Source of the DNA: an uncultured Flavobacteriaceae bacterium | GTDB taxonomy: Bacteria > Bacteroidota > Bacteroidia > Flavobacteriales > Flavobacteriaceae | Reading direction: 5' to 3' | DNA: 64,000 bases | Assembly: GCA_947501625.1 (NCBI GenBank) | Contig: CANMWN010000004.1 | Span: 186,001 to 250,000 of the forward strand | Shown here: positions 1 through 11,294 of the stretch, piece after piece | Position numbering within the stretch: the first letter of the stretch is position 1 | Layout: each line of letters starts with the position of its first letter | Made by a program: the position numbers and the translations under genes | Notes under the pieces: model-generated | What the model was told of the DNA's origin: nothing | Databases searched by the model: none | What the model saw: the letters and a program-made list of their open reading frames with translations, nothing else

Positions 1-2
1 GC

Positions 3-197
3 ACAACATACTATCAGCCAAAAATTGACGCTTTTAAAGATTATAGAATATCTAGTGAAAGTTCAATTGCTTTTAGTCTTTATAAAAATTTAGGGTTCAA
101 ATCGACTTTCAACTACTTCTTTGACGAGTTTCCTGTAAATGGAATTCCTAAAACTCAATATGCTTTTACTAATGGATTAATTTATAGTTTTGATTAA
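3..197 (+). CDS. DUF481-like protein, C-terminal part (5' partial)
   Basis: Only the last 64 codons are in the window, in an open frame from the left edge to TAA at 195. The peptide alternates aromatic and polar residues like amphipathic beta strands, contains RISSES and ends in NGLIYSFD. This looks like the end of a DUF481 (YdiY-type) outer-membrane barrel, many of which end in an aromatic residue. The assignment rests on this short pattern only. A hairpin follows directly. Confidence 0.5.
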   Translation, partial: TTYYQPKIDAFKDYRISSESSIAFSLYKNLGFKSTFNYFFDEFPVNGIPKTQYAFTNGLIYSFD

Positions 198-201
198 ATA
201 G

Positions 202-228
202 AAAAGCCTGCTCAATGAACAGGCTTTT
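202..228. terminator. Bidirectional intrinsic terminator
   Basis: A 9-bp perfect stem (AAAAGCCTG / CAGGCTTTT) with a 9-nt loop lies between two convergent genes. A-tracts and T-tracts lie inside the stem ends, so it can serve both the DUF481 gene and eno. Confidence 0.8.
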
Positions 229-246
229 GTGTTATTATTATAAACT

Positions 247-1548
<1,302 letters not shown>

Positions 1549-1626
1549 TTAGATTGTTAGACGCAAATTACTAATTGAAATAGTTATACTAAAATATATA
1601 CAACATCAATTACGAAAGCGTTATTG

Positions 1627-2745
1627 TTATGTAAGCGTTAATTTTTTCTTTTTTATATTTTCAATAAATTCATCAAATAAATAAGAAGAATCATGAGGTC
1701 CAGGACTCGCTTCAGGATGGTATTGAACAGAAAAACAATTCTTATTTTTCATTCTCATTCCAGCTACTGTATTATCATTTAAATGAATATGTGTCAATTC
1801 AAATTCATTATTATTTTCTAAAGAATCAGCATCTACAACAAAACCATGGTTTTGAGATGTGATTTCACCTTTACCAGAAATTAAATTTTTTACTGGGTGA
1901 TTTATTCCTCTATGACCATTATGCATTTTATAAGTACTCATTCCATTAGCAAGCGCTATTACTTGATGTCCTAAGCAAATACCAAACAAAGGTAAATCTC
2001 TCTTAATAATTTCTTTTGCTAATTTTTGCGCATTCTTAAGTGGTGTTGGATCTCCAGGTCCATTAGATAAGAAGTAACCATCTGGATTAAAACTTTCTAA
2101 ATCTTTAAAAGTAGCATTGTATGGAAATACTTTTACTTGACAACCTCTTTTTACCAAATTTCGAATTATATTCTTTTTAATACCTATATCTAGTGCTGAA
2201 ATTTTAAATTTTGCATCATCTCCTCCTACTATATATGGCTCTTTAGTAGAAACTTTAGAAGCCAATTCTAAACCATCCATATTTGGTTGATTAGACAATT
2301 GTTCTTTTAATTTTTCAATATTATCAACCTCAGTAGAAATAACGCTATTCATTGCTCCTTTGTCTCTAATATATCTAACAACTGCACGTGTATCAACATC
2401 CGATATTGCAATCAAATTATTTTTTTCAAAAAAAGCTTCTAATGAATCAGAAGCATTTTCTCTTGAATAGTTATAACTGAAATTTCTACACACCAAACCA
2501 GCAATTTTAATTGAATCTGATTCTACTTCATCGTTGTTAACTCCATAATTTCCTATATGAGCATTGGTCGTTAACATCATTTGACCGTAATAAGATGGAT
2601 CAGTAAAAATTTCTTGATATCCAGTCATCCCAGTATTAAAACAGATTTCACCAAAGGCCGAACCTTGAATTCCTATTGATTTTCCTTCAAAAATGGTCCC
2701 GTCTTCTAAAAGTAGTATTGCTTTTTTTCGTTGTGTATATTTCAT
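1627..2745 (-). CDS. carA: Carbamoyl-phosphate synthase small subunit
   Basis: This is the glutaminase subunit that feeds ammonia to CarB for pyrimidine and arginine synthesis. The N-terminal half has the CPSase_sm fold (LLLEDGTIFEGKSIG, then GEICFNTGMTGYQEIFTDPS). The C-terminal half is a class I glutamine amidotransferase with nucleophile Cys in GICLGHQ and the His/Glu pair in YHPEASPGPHDS. At 372 residues it is full length. carB is not in the window, so the two subunits are unlinked here. A hairpin that ends the upstream gene separates the two transcription units. Confidence 0.96.
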   Translation of the reverse strand: MKYTQRKKAILLLEDGTIFEGKSIGIQGSAFGEICFNTGMTGYQEIFTDPSYYGQMMLTTNAHIGNYGVNNDEVESDSIKIAGLVCRNFSYNYSRENASDSLEAFFEKNNLIAISDVDTRAVVRYIRDKGAMNSVISTEVDNIEKLKEQLSNQPNMDGLELASKVSTKEPYIVGGDDAKFKISALDIGIKKNIIRNLVKRGCQVKVFPYNATFKDLESFNPDGYFLSNGPGDPTPLKNAQKLAKEIIKRDLPLFGICLGHQVIALANGMSTYKMHNGHRGINHPVKNLISGKGEITSQNHGFVVDADSLENNNEFELTHIHLNDNTVAGMRMKNKNCFSVQYHPEASPGPHDSSYLFDEFIENIKKKKLTLT

Positions 2746-2777
2746 TTTAATAAAAAAGTTTTACAAAAATAATATAA

Positions 2778-2814
2778 AAAAAAGGATAAACTAAAAATTA
2801 GTATATCCTTTTTT
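2778..2814 (-). terminator. Intrinsic terminator after the exported hypothetical gene
   Basis: An 11-bp inverted repeat (AAAAAAGGATA at 2778-2788, TATCCTTTTTT at 2804-2814) lies between the stop of the 2846-3505 gene and the start of carA. Read on the minus strand it ends in a T-run. Confidence 0.7.
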
Positions 2815-2845
2815 ATTTTATGATAAATTAGATTTTCAATCAAAA

Positions 2846-3505
2846 CTAACTCAGTTTATCAAACATAAAATTAAGTATCTTAATAAGATCTTTTTCTTTT
2901 TTGAACGATAGATTTTTTTCATTAACAAATCGCTTTAAATCATCTTCTTTCCCTTCAAATAATGAATAGATACTTTTCTTATTTAATTCAATTTTAGTGT
3001 AATCGTCTTTTGATTTTATTAGATATTCATATTTTAATAATTTTTTAGATCTAGAAATAGTTGTGCCTAATCTATTATTTAAGTCACCTAACTGTTTTGA
3101 AACAAACTTTTTCAAAAACATATTATCCTTCTTATCTACCAATACTTCATAGAAAGTTCTTCCCAATCTTTTAAAATCTCTATTATTTATCTTTACAGAA
3201 TCAATCATTGATGCTTGATAAACAAATAACTTCCCATCTCTCATTTTAGTTTCTATATTGTTTGTAGAAACATTTAAATTGATGTTAGTAATCATATATC
3301 TATTACCATCAGTATAGATAATCGCATTATTTTTCCATTTCGGAAACATATGTAAATCTGTATTTTCTTCAATTAGTTTTCCGCTAAACTCAACTCCTTG
3401 ATGTGTTACTAACTTACTTTCTACTTTCTTTATCGTTAATTCTTGTGAGTTTGCAAAAGTTGTAAACAAACAAATAACAAATGCAATTCTAATTGTTTTG
3501 ATCAT
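2846..3505 (-). CDS. Exported protein of unknown function
   Basis: I do not recognise this 219-residue protein. It has a clear signal peptide (basic start, hydrophobic 7-18, likely cleavage after FANS at about residue 20). The rest is rich in Lys and Asp and probably soluble. A middle segment (DNMFLKKFVSKQLGDLNN) and a charged C-terminal helix (FVNEKNLSFKKEKDLIKILN) resemble periplasmic proteins of unknown role that are common in flavobacteria. It lies alone between two hairpins, so it is probably a single-gene unit. Confidence 0.6.
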   Translation of the reverse strand: MIKTIRIAFVICLFTTFANSQELTIKKVESKLVTHQGVEFSGKLIEENTDLHMFPKWKNNAIIYTDGNRYMITNINLNVSTNNIETKMRDGKLFVYQASMIDSVKINNRDFKRLGRTFYEVLVDKKDNMFLKKFVSKQLGDLNNRLGTTISRSKKLLKYEYLIKSKDDYTKIELNKKSIYSLFEGKEDDLKRFVNEKNLSFKKEKDLIKILNFMFDKLS

Positions 3506-3581
3506 TTTTTAATTTTTTTGATAGTTATAAACCATTAATTAAACAACTGTTTATCAAAAAACCCTAATTAATTTACAGCAA

Positions 3582-3612
3582 AAAGGATAAACTATTTTTT
3601 AGCTTATCCTTT
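3582..3612 (-). terminator. Terminator of the ribosomal protein block
   Basis: Inverted repeat AAAGGATAA (3582-3590) / TTATCCTTT (3604-3612), 30 bp past the rplQ stop. On the minus strand the stem ends in CCTTTTTG. It has the same GGATA core as the hairpin at 2778-2814. Confidence 0.7.
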
Positions 3613-3642
3613 ACACCTCTTAATCAGATTGTTATCAACATA

Positions 3643-4125
3643 TTATTCTTCTGTTGAAGCTTGTTCTTCTGTTGAAGTTGCTTCAGCAGTTGCAGTAGTT
3701 TCAACTTTTTTACTTCTACTTCTTCTAGTTGATTTCTTCTTTTTGGTTCCTTTTGGATTATATATTTCATTATAATCAACCAATTCAACCATTGCCATAG
3801 GAGCATTATCCCCTTGACGGTTACCCATTTTGATTATTCTAACATATCCTCCTGGACGATCTGCTACTTTTACTGATACTTCTTTAAATAATTCAGTAAC
3901 TGCAAATTTGTTTCTTAAATAACTAAATACAATTCTACGATTATGTGTAGTATCATCTTTAGATTTAGTTATTAATGGCTCAACATATTGACGTAAAGCT
4001 TTTGCTTTAGCAGCTGTTGTATTTATACGCTTGTGCTCAATTAATGAACAAGCCATATTAGATAACATCGCTTTTCTATGCGCTGTCTTTCTTCCTAAAT
4101 GATTAAATTTCTTTCCGTGTCTCAT
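3643..4125 (-). CDS. rplQ: 50S ribosomal protein L17
   Basis: Large-subunit protein near the peptide exit tunnel. Residues 1-115 are the L17 core ([20 protein letters not shown] start, then [20 protein letters not shown]). A tail of about 45 residues follows: first Lys/Arg-rich, then Thr/Glu/Ala-rich and acidic. This makes it 160 residues against about 120 in E. coli; such tails are seen in Bacteroidota. It is the last gene of the block, 32 bp after rpoA. Confidence 0.96.
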   Translation of the reverse strand: MRHGKKFNHLGRKTAHRKAMLSNMACSLIEHKRINTTAAKAKALRQYVEPLITKSKDDTTHNRRIVFSYLRNKFAVTELFKEVSVKVADRPGGYVRIIKMGNRQGDNAPMAMVELVDYNEIYNPKGTKKKKSTRRSRSKKVETTATAEATSTEEQASTEE

Positions 4126-4157
4126 CGTATCCTAGATTAAACCTATATTGGTTTAAA

Positions 4158-5150
4158 TTATTCTTTATCTAATTTATACTTACTTAAATCCATTCCAAAG
4201 TTTAGTCCTTTATTATGAACCAACTCATCTAACTCTGTTAAAGATTTTTTACCAAAGTTTCTAAATTTCATTAAGTCATTTTTGTTAAATGATACTAAAT
4301 CTCCTAAAGTATCAACTTCAGCTGCTTTTAAACAGTTCAATGCTCTTACTGACAAGTCCATATCAACTAACTTAGTCTTAAGCAATTGTCTCATATGTAA
4401 TGATTCTTCATCATACGTTTCTGTTTGAGCAATTTCATCAGCCTCTAAAGTAATACGCTCATCAGAGAATAACATAAAGTGGTGAATCAATATTTTTGCT
4501 GCTTCAGTAAGTGCATCTTGTGGTGATATAGAACCGTCAGTAACTATATCAAAAACTAACTTTTCGTAATCTGTTTTTTGCTCAACACGGAAGTTTTCTA
4601 CAGCATATTTTACATTCTTTATAGGAGTGTAAATTGAATCTGTAAAAATAGTTCCAAGGGCAACTCCTGCTTTCTTATTTTCTTCAGCAGGAACAAAACC
4701 TCTACCTTTCTCAATTGTCAATTCAAATTGAAGGTTTACAGATTTTTCCATGTTACAAAGCACTAAATCTGGATTCAATACTTGGAAACCTGAAATGTGT
4801 TTTTGTAAATCTCCAGCAGTTAATTGCTCTTGATTTGAAACAGATACAGAAATAGTTTCTCTATCTGAATCTTCTATTTGTTTCTTAAAACGTACTTGCT
4901 TTAAGTTCAATATAATTTCAGTTACATCTTCTACAATTCCTTTGATTGTTGAGAATTCATGCTCAACACCTTCGATACGAATTGAAGTGATTGCGTAACC
5001 TTCTAAAGACGATAATAATACTCTTCTCAAAGCATTTCCTACTGTCAAACCAAATCCTGGCTCTAACGGTCTGAATTCAAATCTACCTTCAAAATCGGTA
5101 GAATCTATCATTATTACTTTATCTGGTTTTTGAAAATTTAAAATTGCCAT
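4158..5150 (-). CDS. rpoA: RNA polymerase subunit alpha
   Basis: Alpha subunit (330 residues) that starts RNA polymerase assembly as a dimer and contacts promoters and regulators. The N-terminal domain (about 1-235) carries the dimer motif [18 protein letters not shown]. The C-terminal domain (about 250-320) has [20 protein letters not shown] and the helix [14 protein letters not shown]. It lies between rpsD and rplQ as in the usual alpha operon. Confidence 0.97.
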   Translation of the reverse strand: MAILNFQKPDKVIMIDSTDFEGRFEFRPLEPGFGLTVGNALRRVLLSSLEGYAITSIRIEGVEHEFSTIKGIVEDVTEIILNLKQVRFKKQIEDSDRETISVSVSNQEQLTAGDLQKHISGFQVLNPDLVLCNMEKSVNLQFELTIEKGRGFVPAEENKKAGVALGTIFTDSIYTPIKNVKYAVENFRVEQKTDYEKLVFDIVTDGSISPQDALTEAAKILIHHFMLFSDERITLEADEIAQTETYDEESLHMRQLLKTKLVDMDLSVRALNCLKAAEVDTLGDLVSFNKNDLMKFRNFGKKSLTELDELVHNKGLNFGMDLSKYKLDKE

Positions 5151-5172
5151 AGTTTGTATTGGTATTTTAAAA

Positions 5173-5778
5173 TTATTTAGAGTATAGCTCTACAATTAAT
5201 TGTTCTTTTATATTCTCTGGAATTTGTAATCTTTCTGGAACAGTTACAAAAGTTCCTTGAAGCGTATCATTATTCCAAGTTAGCCATTCATAAGTATTAC
5301 TTGAATTAGCCAATGAATTTTCAATAGTTTGAAGTGATTTAGATTTTTCTCTAACTGCAACTACATCTCCTGCTCTTAATGAGTATGAAGGTATATTTAC
5401 TATTTCACCATTTACTGTAATATGTCTGTGAGAAACTAATTGTCTAGCTCCGTTTCTAGTAGGTGCAATACCTAATCTAAACACTACATTATCTAATCTA
5501 GACTCACATAATTGTAATAAAACTTCACCAGTAATTCCTCTACTAGCTGATGCTTTTTTAAACAGTCCACTAAATTGACGTTCTAAAATTCCGTACGTAT
5601 ACTTTGCTTTTTGTTTTTCTTGTAATTGAACAGCGTACTCAGATTTTTTTCCTCTACGTCTGTTATTACCATGTTGTCCTGGAGGAAAATTTCTTTTCTC
5701 AAAAGACTTATCCGCTCCATAAATTGCTTCTCCGAATTTACGAGCAATTTTAGTTGTTGGTCCTGTATATCTTGCCAT
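5173..5778 (-). CDS. rpsD: 30S ribosomal protein S4
   Basis: Primary 16S rRNA binder (201 residues). The N-terminal region ([20 protein letters not shown]) is of the zinc-free type: only one Cys is present. The S4 RNA-binding domain starts near residue 93 ([20 protein letters not shown], then [18 protein letters not shown]). In E. coli S4 is the translational repressor of this operon. An 82-nt gap upstream holds a candidate leader hairpin. Confidence 0.96.
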   Translation of the reverse strand: MARYTGPTTKIARKFGEAIYGADKSFEKRNFPPGQHGNNRRRGKKSEYAVQLQEKQKAKYTYGILERQFSGLFKKASASRGITGEVLLQLCESRLDNVVFRLGIAPTRNGARQLVSHRHITVNGEIVNIPSYSLRAGDVVAVREKSKSLQTIENSLANSSNTYEWLTWNNDTLQGTFVTVPERLQIPENIKEQLIVELYSK

Positions 5779-5792
5779 TTCTTTGTTTATTA

Positions 5793-5843
5793 AATAGGGA
5801 TTATGAATTAAGGCTTAACTCCTTCGATAATCTCAATCCTATT
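5793..5843 (-). promoter_or_regulatory. Candidate rpsD leader hairpin
   Basis: In the rpsK-rpsD gap, AATAGGGATT (5793-5802) faces AATCCTATT (5835-5843), a 9-bp stem with one bulged G. On the minus strand it ends about 14 nt before the rpsD start. Because S4 autoregulates in other bacteria this could be its mRNA target, but only the pairing is visible. Confidence 0.35.
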
Positions 5844-5860
5844 TGTTAGAATTTAATTAA

Positions 5861-6241
5861 TTATACTCTTCTTCTTTTTGGTGGACGACATCCATTATGT
5901 GGCATTGGCGTTACATCAATGATTTCAGTAACTTCAATTCCATTATTATGTAATGTTCTCATAGCGTTTTCACGCCCATTTCCTGGTCCTTTTACGTAAA
6001 CTTTAACTTTTCTTAGACCTGCTTCATAAGCAACTGCTGCACAATCTTCTGCTGCAGTTTGTGCTGCATAAGGTGTGTTCTTTTTAGAACCTCTGAATCC
6101 CATTTTCCCTGCAGATGACCAAGAAATTACATCTCCTCTTTTGTTTGTCAAAGAGATAATAATATTGTTAAATGATGCAGTAATGTGAGCTTCACCTACT
6201 GCCTCAACAATAACTTTACGTTTTTTAGTTGTTTTTGCCAT
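5861..6241 (-). CDS. rpsK: 30S ribosomal protein S11
   Basis: Platform protein near the mRNA exit region. The 126 residues contain the typical run from [20 protein letters not shown] through [20 protein letters not shown] to the basic end [10 protein letters not shown]. It lies between rpsM and rpsD. Confidence 0.96.
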   Translation of the reverse strand: MAKTTKKRKVIVEAVGEAHITASFNNIIISLTNKRGDVISWSSAGKMGFRGSKKNTPYAAQTAAEDCAAVAYEAGLRKVKVYVKGPGNGRENAMRTLHNNGIEVTEIIDVTPMPHNGCRPPKRRRV

Positions 6242-6348
6242 ATTATTTTAGTTTATAGCTGCTAGTTTTTAGTTGTTAGAATCCTAAACATTGCTATTTC
6301 AAACAGATTCATCTAACGTCTAAACACTAATGACTAATATGTTATTTA

Positions 6349-6723
6349 TTATTTAGTTGCTTTCTTTTTGTTCGCTACTGTTTTACGTTTACCTTTTCTA
6401 GTTCTAGAGTTATTTTTTGTTCTCTGACCTCTTAATGGTAAACCTGTTCTGTGACGAATACCTCTATAACATCCTATATCCATAAGACGCTTGATGTTCA
6501 ATTGAGTTTCAGAACGTAATTCACCTTCAATAGTGTAACTACCTGCTTGCTCTCTTATCTTTCCGATTTCTTCATCGTTCCAATCTTGAACCTTTTTACT
6601 TTCGTCAACTTTTGCAGCAGCTAAAATTTCTTTTGCTCTGCTTCTTCCAATTCCAAAAATATAAGTTAATGCTATAACTCCTCTTTTATTTTTTGGGATG
6701 TCAATACCTGCTATTCTTGCCAT
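6349..6723 (-). CDS. rpsM: 30S ribosomal protein S13
   Basis: Head protein that contacts the P-site tRNA and the B1 bridges. The 124 residues start [20 protein letters not shown] and carry the helix-two-turn-helix [13 protein letters not shown], the signature [20 protein letters not shown] and a basic tail. rpmJ is 2 bp upstream. Confidence 0.96.
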   Translation of the reverse strand: MARIAGIDIPKNKRGVIALTYIFGIGRSRAKEILAAAKVDESKKVQDWNDEEIGKIREQAGSYTIEGELRSETQLNIKRLMDIGCYRGIRHRTGLPLRGQRTKNNSRTRKGKRKTVANKKKATK

Positions 6724-6725
6724 AA

Positions 6726-6842
6726 TTATCCTTGTCTTTGTTTAAATCTAGGATTCTTTTTGTTGATTACATATAATCTGCCTTTTCTACGCACAATCTT
6801 GCACTCGGCACTTCTCTTTTTTAATGATGTTCTTACTTTCAT
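6726..6842 (-). CDS. rpmJ: 50S ribosomal protein L36
   Basis: This 38-residue gene reads [20 protein letters not shown] then [18 protein letters not shown] and TAA at 6726-6728. It has a single Cys, so it is the zinc-independent (C-minus) form. It fits exactly between infA (10 bp) and rpsM (2 bp), the standard place. Confidence 0.95.
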   Translation of the reverse strand: MKVRTSLKKRSAECKIVRRKGRLYVINKKNPRFKQRQG

Positions 6843-6852
6843 CGTTTATTTT

Positions 6853-7068
6853 TTAATATCTATAAGTAATTCTTGCCTTTGTTAAATCATAAGGGCTCAT
6901 TTCCAACTTCACTTTATCTCCTGGTAATAATTTGATATAATGCATACGCATCTTACCCGAAATATGTGCTGTAACAATGTGACCATTTTCTAATTCTACT
7001 CTAAACATTGCGTTTGACAATGCTTCAGTGATAGTTCCGTCTTGTTCAATTGCTGGTTGTTTTGCCAT
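6853..7068 (-). CDS. infA: Translation initiation factor IF-1
   Basis: Small OB-fold protein that binds the 30S A site during initiation. At 71 residues it is the usual length, with [40 protein letters not shown] and [19 protein letters not shown]. Its ATG overlaps the secY stop by one base, so the two are probably translationally coupled. Confidence 0.96.
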   Translation of the reverse strand: MAKQPAIEQDGTITEALSNAMFRVELENGHIVTAHISGKMRMHYIKLLPGDKVKLEMSPYDLTKARITYRY

Positions 7069-8426
7069 TATGCTACTGATTTTCTTTTAGTTCCTGTTTT
7101 CATTAATCCATCATAATGACGATTTAATAAATGTGCATTTATCTGTTGTATCGTATCAATTGCCACACCAACCATAATCAATAATGAAGTACCTCCATAA
7201 AACATTGACCAAGATTGTGTAACACCAAATTGAACTACAAATGCTGGTAATACAGCTAATAACGCTAAATACAATGATCCTGGAAAAGTAATCAATGAAA
7301 GAATTCTATCTAACATATCTCCTGTCTCTTTTCCTGGTCTTACTCCTGGAATAAATCCGTTACTTCTCTTTAATGAATCAGCCATTTCATTAGTATTTAC
7401 AGTAATTGCTGTATAGAAATAACTGAAAATAATAATCAACAATGCAAATATTACATTATAACCAACTCCAAAAGGATTACTAAAATATGATGCTACAGTT
7501 TTAACTCCTTCTGAAGAAAAACTTGCATTTTGAATTGCAGAAGGAACAAACATAATTGCTTGTGCAAAAATGATTGGCATAACTCCGGCTGAATTTAATT
7601 TTAATGGCAAATATTGTCTTGCTCCAGCAACATCTCTTACTGTTCCTGCAACAGTCTTTCTTGCATATTGTACAGCCACTTTACGAACAGCTGTTACTAA
7701 ATATACACAAGCCAAAATTACTAACAACCAAATAATAACCTCAATTAAAATCATCATGATTCCACCTGCTCCTCCAGATCCTGCACCAACTTTTGCTAAG
7801 AATTCTTGAGCAAATGCACTTGGAAAACCTGCAATAATTCCAATCATAATTAATAATGAGATACCATTACCAATTCCTTTATCAGTAATTTTCTCACCCA
7901 ACCACATTGCAAATATTGAACCTGTAGTTAATAAAATTATTGAAGTAACCCAAAACATTCCTCCTTGCCCAATTAAGAAAGCTTCTTGTGGAATACCTAA
8001 TGATGGTAAACTTGCTAAATAAGCAGGCCCTTGAACTAACGTAATTGCGATTGTTAACCAACGAGTAATCTGTGTTATTTTCTTTTGACCACTTTCTCCA
8101 TCTTTCTTAAGTTTCTGTAAATAAGGAATTGCTATTCCCATTAACTGAACTACAATAGATGCAGAAATATAAGGCATCACTCCTAATGCCATTACTGATG
8201 CTCTTGAAAAACCACCACCAGTAAACATATTGATCATATCTAAGATTCCTTTCCCTCCGCCAGTATTAGCATTCATTGCATTATTAATTGCTTCACCATC
8301 TAATCCTGGTAAAGTAACTTGGGCAGCAAAACGGTAAATAACCATAAAACTAAGAGTAACAAGAATTTTCTTTCTTAACTCTTCTATTGACCAAATGTTC
8401 TTAACTGTTTGTATAAAATTGCTCAT
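7068..8426 (-). CDS. secY: Protein translocase subunit SecY
   Basis: Pore subunit of the SecYEG translocon in the inner membrane. The 452 residues hold ten predicted hydrophobic segments; the TM2 plug area ([20 protein letters not shown]) and the cytosolic loop [16 protein letters not shown] are typical. It follows rplO by 9 bp and overlaps infA by one base, as in spc operons. Confidence 0.96.
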   Translation of the reverse strand: MSNFIQTVKNIWSIEELRKKILVTLSFMVIYRFAAQVTLPGLDGEAINNAMNANTGGGKGILDMINMFTGGGFSRASVMALGVMPYISASIVVQLMGIAIPYLQKLKKDGESGQKKITQITRWLTIAITLVQGPAYLASLPSLGIPQEAFLIGQGGMFWVTSIILLTTGSIFAMWLGEKITDKGIGNGISLLIMIGIIAGFPSAFAQEFLAKVGAGSGGAGGIMMILIEVIIWLLVILACVYLVTAVRKVAVQYARKTVAGTVRDVAGARQYLPLKLNSAGVMPIIFAQAIMFVPSAIQNASFSSEGVKTVASYFSNPFGVGYNVIFALLIIIFSYFYTAITVNTNEMADSLKRSNGFIPGVRPGKETGDMLDRILSLITFPGSLYLALLAVLPAFVVQFGVTQSWSMFYGGTSLLIMVGVAIDTIQQINAHLLNRHYDGLMKTGTKRKSVA

Positions 8427-8435
8427 TCAAGTATA

Positions 8436-8888
8436 TTATAAAGTTATTGCTTCTCCACCAGCAGCTTCAATAGCAGCCTTCGCAGTTGCAGTAAATTTAT
8501 GAGCAGTTACTGTCAATTTTGACTTTAACTCTCCTCTACCTAATATTTTTACTAAATCGTTTTGACGTGCCAAACGGTTCTCAACCAATACAGTCATGTC
8601 AACTGAATCTTTGATTCTTCCGCTATCAACATATTCTTGTAATTTATCTAAATTAACACCTACATACTCCTTACGGTTTATGTTAGTGAATCCAAACTTA
8701 GGAACACGTCTTTGTAAAGGCATTTGACCTCCTTCAAATCCTATTTTTCTAGAATATCCTGAACGAGATTTAGCTCCCTTATGACCTCTTGTCGCAGTTC
8801 CACCTTTACCAGAACCTTGTCCTCTTCCGACTCTTTTCGCTGCTCCTTTTACAGATCCTGCAGCTGGTTTTAAGTTATTTAATGCCAT
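8436..8888 (-). CDS. rplO: 50S ribosomal protein L15
   Basis: Late-assembling protein with a Gly/Lys/Arg-rich N-terminal extension (GRGQGSGKGGTATRGHKGAK, then GFEGGQMPLQRRVPKFGF) and a globular C-terminal half. Length 150. It lies between rpmD and secY. Confidence 0.96.
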   Translation of the reverse strand: MALNNLKPAAGSVKGAAKRVGRGQGSGKGGTATRGHKGAKSRSGYSRKIGFEGGQMPLQRRVPKFGFTNINRKEYVGVNLDKLQEYVDSGRIKDSVDMTVLVENRLARQNDLVKILGRGELKSKLTVTAHKFTATAKAAIEAAGGEAITL

Positions 8889-8904
8889 GACTAAATATAT
8901 CTTG

Positions 8905-9087
8905 TTATTTAATTTCTTCTACAGAAACTAAGTGTTTAACTGTGTTTACCATTCCAAGGATTGTTGGTGTAGCATCGTGTTCTACAACCTGATCAATCTT
9001 ACGTAAGCCTAATGCTTCCAACGTTCTCTTTTGATTTTGTGGACGTCTTATCTTACTTCTTACTTGTGTTACTCTAATCTTTGCCAT
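8905..9087 (-). CDS. rpmD: 50S ribosomal protein L30
   Basis: Sixty residues with the core IRVTQVRSKIRRPQNQKRTL and LGLRKIDQVVEHDATPTILG, typical bacterial L30. Small spacing to rpsE (14 bp) and rplO (16 bp). Confidence 0.95.
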   Translation of the reverse strand: MAKIRVTQVRSKIRRPQNQKRTLEALGLRKIDQVVEHDATPTILGMVNTVKHLVSVEEIK

Positions 9088-9101
9088 CGTAATATTGATT
9101 T

Positions 9102-9626
9102 TTATCCTTTAAATACTTTTTCTAAAGAAATTCCTCTTTGCTTAGCAATTGTACTAGCACTTCTTAATCTCAATAATGCATCAAAAGTAGCTTTTACAAC
9201 ATTGTGAGGATTAGAAGATCCTTGAGATTTTGATAATACATCATGTACTCCAACTGAATCTAATACCGCACGTACAGCACCACCAGCAATAACTCCTGTA
9301 CCATGAGATGCAGGCTTCAAAAACACTCTTGCTCCTCCAAACTTACCTTTTTGTTCATGTGGTAATGTTTGATTGATAATTGGAATTCTTACTAAATTTT
9401 TCTTTGCATCTTCAATTGCTTTGGCAATTGCTGAAGCAACATCTTTAGACTTACCTAATCCATGACCTACAACACCATTACCATCTCCAACAACAACAAT
9501 TGCTGAAAATCCAAATGCTCTACCTCCTTTTGTTACTTTAGTAACACGTTGAACACCTACAAGATGGTCTTGTAATTCTAAACCGCTAGGCTTAACTCTT
9601 TCTATATTTTTGTATGATTGATACAT
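9102..9626 (-). CDS. rpsE: 30S ribosomal protein S5
   Basis: Protein at the mRNA entry channel that helps decoding accuracy. The 174 residues show the double-stranded RNA-binding part ([20 protein letters not shown] then [20 protein letters not shown]) and the C-terminal half [20 protein letters not shown]. Confidence 0.96.
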   Translation of the reverse strand: MYQSYKNIERVKPSGLELQDHLVGVQRVTKVTKGGRAFGFSAIVVVGDGNGVVGHGLGKSKDVASAIAKAIEDAKKNLVRIPIINQTLPHEQKGKFGGARVFLKPASHGTGVIAGGAVRAVLDSVGVHDVLSKSQGSSNPHNVVKATFDALLRLRSASTIAKQRGISLEKVFKG

Positions 9627-9635
9627 AATATTTTA

Positions 9636-9986
9636 TTAAAATTTTAATCCTGCTTCTCTTGCAGCTTCTGCTAGAGTTTTAACTCTACCGTGATACAAAT
9701 AACCGTTTCTATCAAAAGAACAAGTAGTAATACCTTCTTTTGATGCTGCTTCAGCAATTGCTTTTCCAACTGCAGTTGCAACTTCTGACTTAGATCCTGA
9801 AGCAATACCTTTATCTCTAGATGAAACTGCTGCTAAAGTAGTTCCAGATACATCATTAATTAATTGAGCATAAATTTCTTTATTACTTCTAAAAACTGAT
9901 AATCTTGGTTGTTCTGCAGTACCAGTTACAATCTTTCTGATTCTTTGCTTAATTCTTTGTCTTCTTTCTAGCTTTGATAATCCCAT
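9636..9986 (-). CDS. rplR: 50S ribosomal protein L18
   Basis: 5S rRNA-binding protein of the central protuberance (116 residues). Basic N-terminus ([19 protein letters not shown]), then [20 protein letters not shown] and the C-terminal [20 protein letters not shown]. Confidence 0.95.
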   Translation of the reverse strand: MGLSKLERRQRIKQRIRKIVTGTAEQPRLSVFRSNKEIYAQLINDVSGTTLAAVSSRDKGIASGSKSEVATAVGKAIAEAASKEGITTCSFDRNGYLYHGRVKTLAEAAREAGLKF

Positions 9987-9998
9987 AATTCCTATAAA

Positions 9999-10541
9999 TT
10001 ATGCAGTTTTACCTGCTTTTCTTCTTAATTCTTCTCCTACAAACTTAACTCCTTTTCCTTTGTATGGCTCAGGCTTACGGAAAGAACGAATCTTTGCAGC
10101 TACTTGACCAACCAATTGTTTGTCATGCGAAGTTAATTTTACTAATGGATTTTTTCCTTTTTCTGATACTGTTTCAACTTTTACTTCTGGAGCAACGTTT
10201 AAAACTATGTTGTGAGAAAAACCTAAAGCTAAATCAAGTTTTTGACCTTGATTACTTGCTCTATATCCAACTCCAACTAATTCTAATTCTTTAGTCCATC
10301 CTTTTGAAACTCCAGTAACCATATTATTAATCAAAGAACGATATAAACCATGCTTTGCTTTATGATCTTTAGATTCTGTTGGTCTTTCAACAACAACATT
10401 ACCATCTTCTACTTTTACAGTTACGTCTTTTATCTCTTGAGATAATTCTCCTAATTTACCTTTAACAGTAACAACATTGTTGTTAACTTCTAAAGTTACA
10501 CCTTCGGGAAGTGCTATTGGGTTATTTCCTATTCTTGACAT
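9999..10541 (-). CDS. rplF: 50S ribosomal protein L6
   Basis: Two repeated L6 domains next to the GTPase centre. The 180 residues start MSRIGNNPIALPEGVTLEVN and end with FRKPEPYKGKGVKFVGEELR, the L6 signature. Confidence 0.96.
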   Translation of the reverse strand: MSRIGNNPIALPEGVTLEVNNNVVTVKGKLGELSQEIKDVTVKVEDGNVVVERPTESKDHKAKHGLYRSLINNMVTGVSKGWTKELELVGVGYRASNQGQKLDLALGFSHNIVLNVAPEVKVETVSEKGKNPLVKLTSHDKQLVGQVAAKIRSFRKPEPYKGKGVKFVGEELRRKAGKTA

Positions 10542-10553
10542 CTCAGTTATCTT

Positions 10554-10952
10554 TTAATAAACGTAACATAAAACTTCACCTCCAATATTCTCTTGAACAG
10601 CTTGCTTGTTAGTCATTACTCCTTGCGAAGTAGAAACAATTGCAATACCTAAACCATTCAATACTCTTGGCATTTCTGAAGCTCCAGCATACTTACGTAA
10701 TCCTGGTGTACTAATTCTTTCAATATTCTTAATTACTGACTCTTTTGTTTGTCTATCATATTTTAAAGCTATTTTGATAGTTCCTTGTACTGAACTGTCA
10801 TCAAATTTATAACTTAAAATATATCCTTGATCAAACAAAATTTTAGTGATCTCTTTCTTCAAGTTTGAAGAAGGAATCTCAACTACTCTATGTCCTGCGC
10901 TAAATGCATTTCTAACTCTTGTTAGATAATCTGCGATTGGATCTGTATACAT
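10554..10952 (-). CDS. rpsH: 30S ribosomal protein S8
   Basis: Central-domain 16S rRNA binder (132 residues), starting TDPIADYLTRVRNAFSAGH and ending with the S8 signature GIAIVSTSQGVMTNKQAVQE. In E. coli S8 represses the spc operon; no matching site was identified here. Confidence 0.96.
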   Translation of the reverse strand: MYTDPIADYLTRVRNAFSAGHRVVEIPSSNLKKEITKILFDQGYILSYKFDDSSVQGTIKIALKYDRQTKESVIKNIERISTPGLRKYAGASEMPRVLNGLGIAIVSTSQGVMTNKQAVQENIGGEVLCYVY

Positions 10953-11021
10953 ATATATTAATTTGCGGTAACGGTTTTCAGCATATTTTATGCTAAACCT
11001 GAAACCAATTTATAATCTTTT

Positions 11022-11291
11022 TTACCAGCTTGCTTTTTTAACTCCTGGAATCAAACCTTGATTGGCCATCTTACGGAAAGTCACACGTGAAATTCCAAAC
11101 TGACGCATATAACCTTTCGGTCTTCCAGTTAATTTACAACGATTGTGCATACGAATTGGTGATGCATTTTTCGGTAATTTTTGTAATGCTTCGTAATCTC
11201 CAGCCTCTTTTAAAGCTTTTCTTTTCTCAGCATATTTTGCAACTGTTTTAGCTCTTTTTACTTCACGAGCTTTCATTGATTCTTTAGCCAT
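11022..11291 (-). CDS. rpsN: 30S ribosomal protein S14 (long, zinc-free form)
   Basis: The 89 residues have only one Cys and no CxxC knuckles, so this is the long C-minus form. The C-terminal signature is [20 protein letters not shown]. Its start lies 3 bp after rplE. Confidence 0.95.
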   Translation of the reverse strand: MAKESMKAREVKRAKTVAKYAEKRKALKEAGDYEALQKLPKNASPIRMHNRCKLTGRPKGYMRQFGISRVTFRKMANQGLIPGVKKASW

Positions 11292-11294
11292 CTC

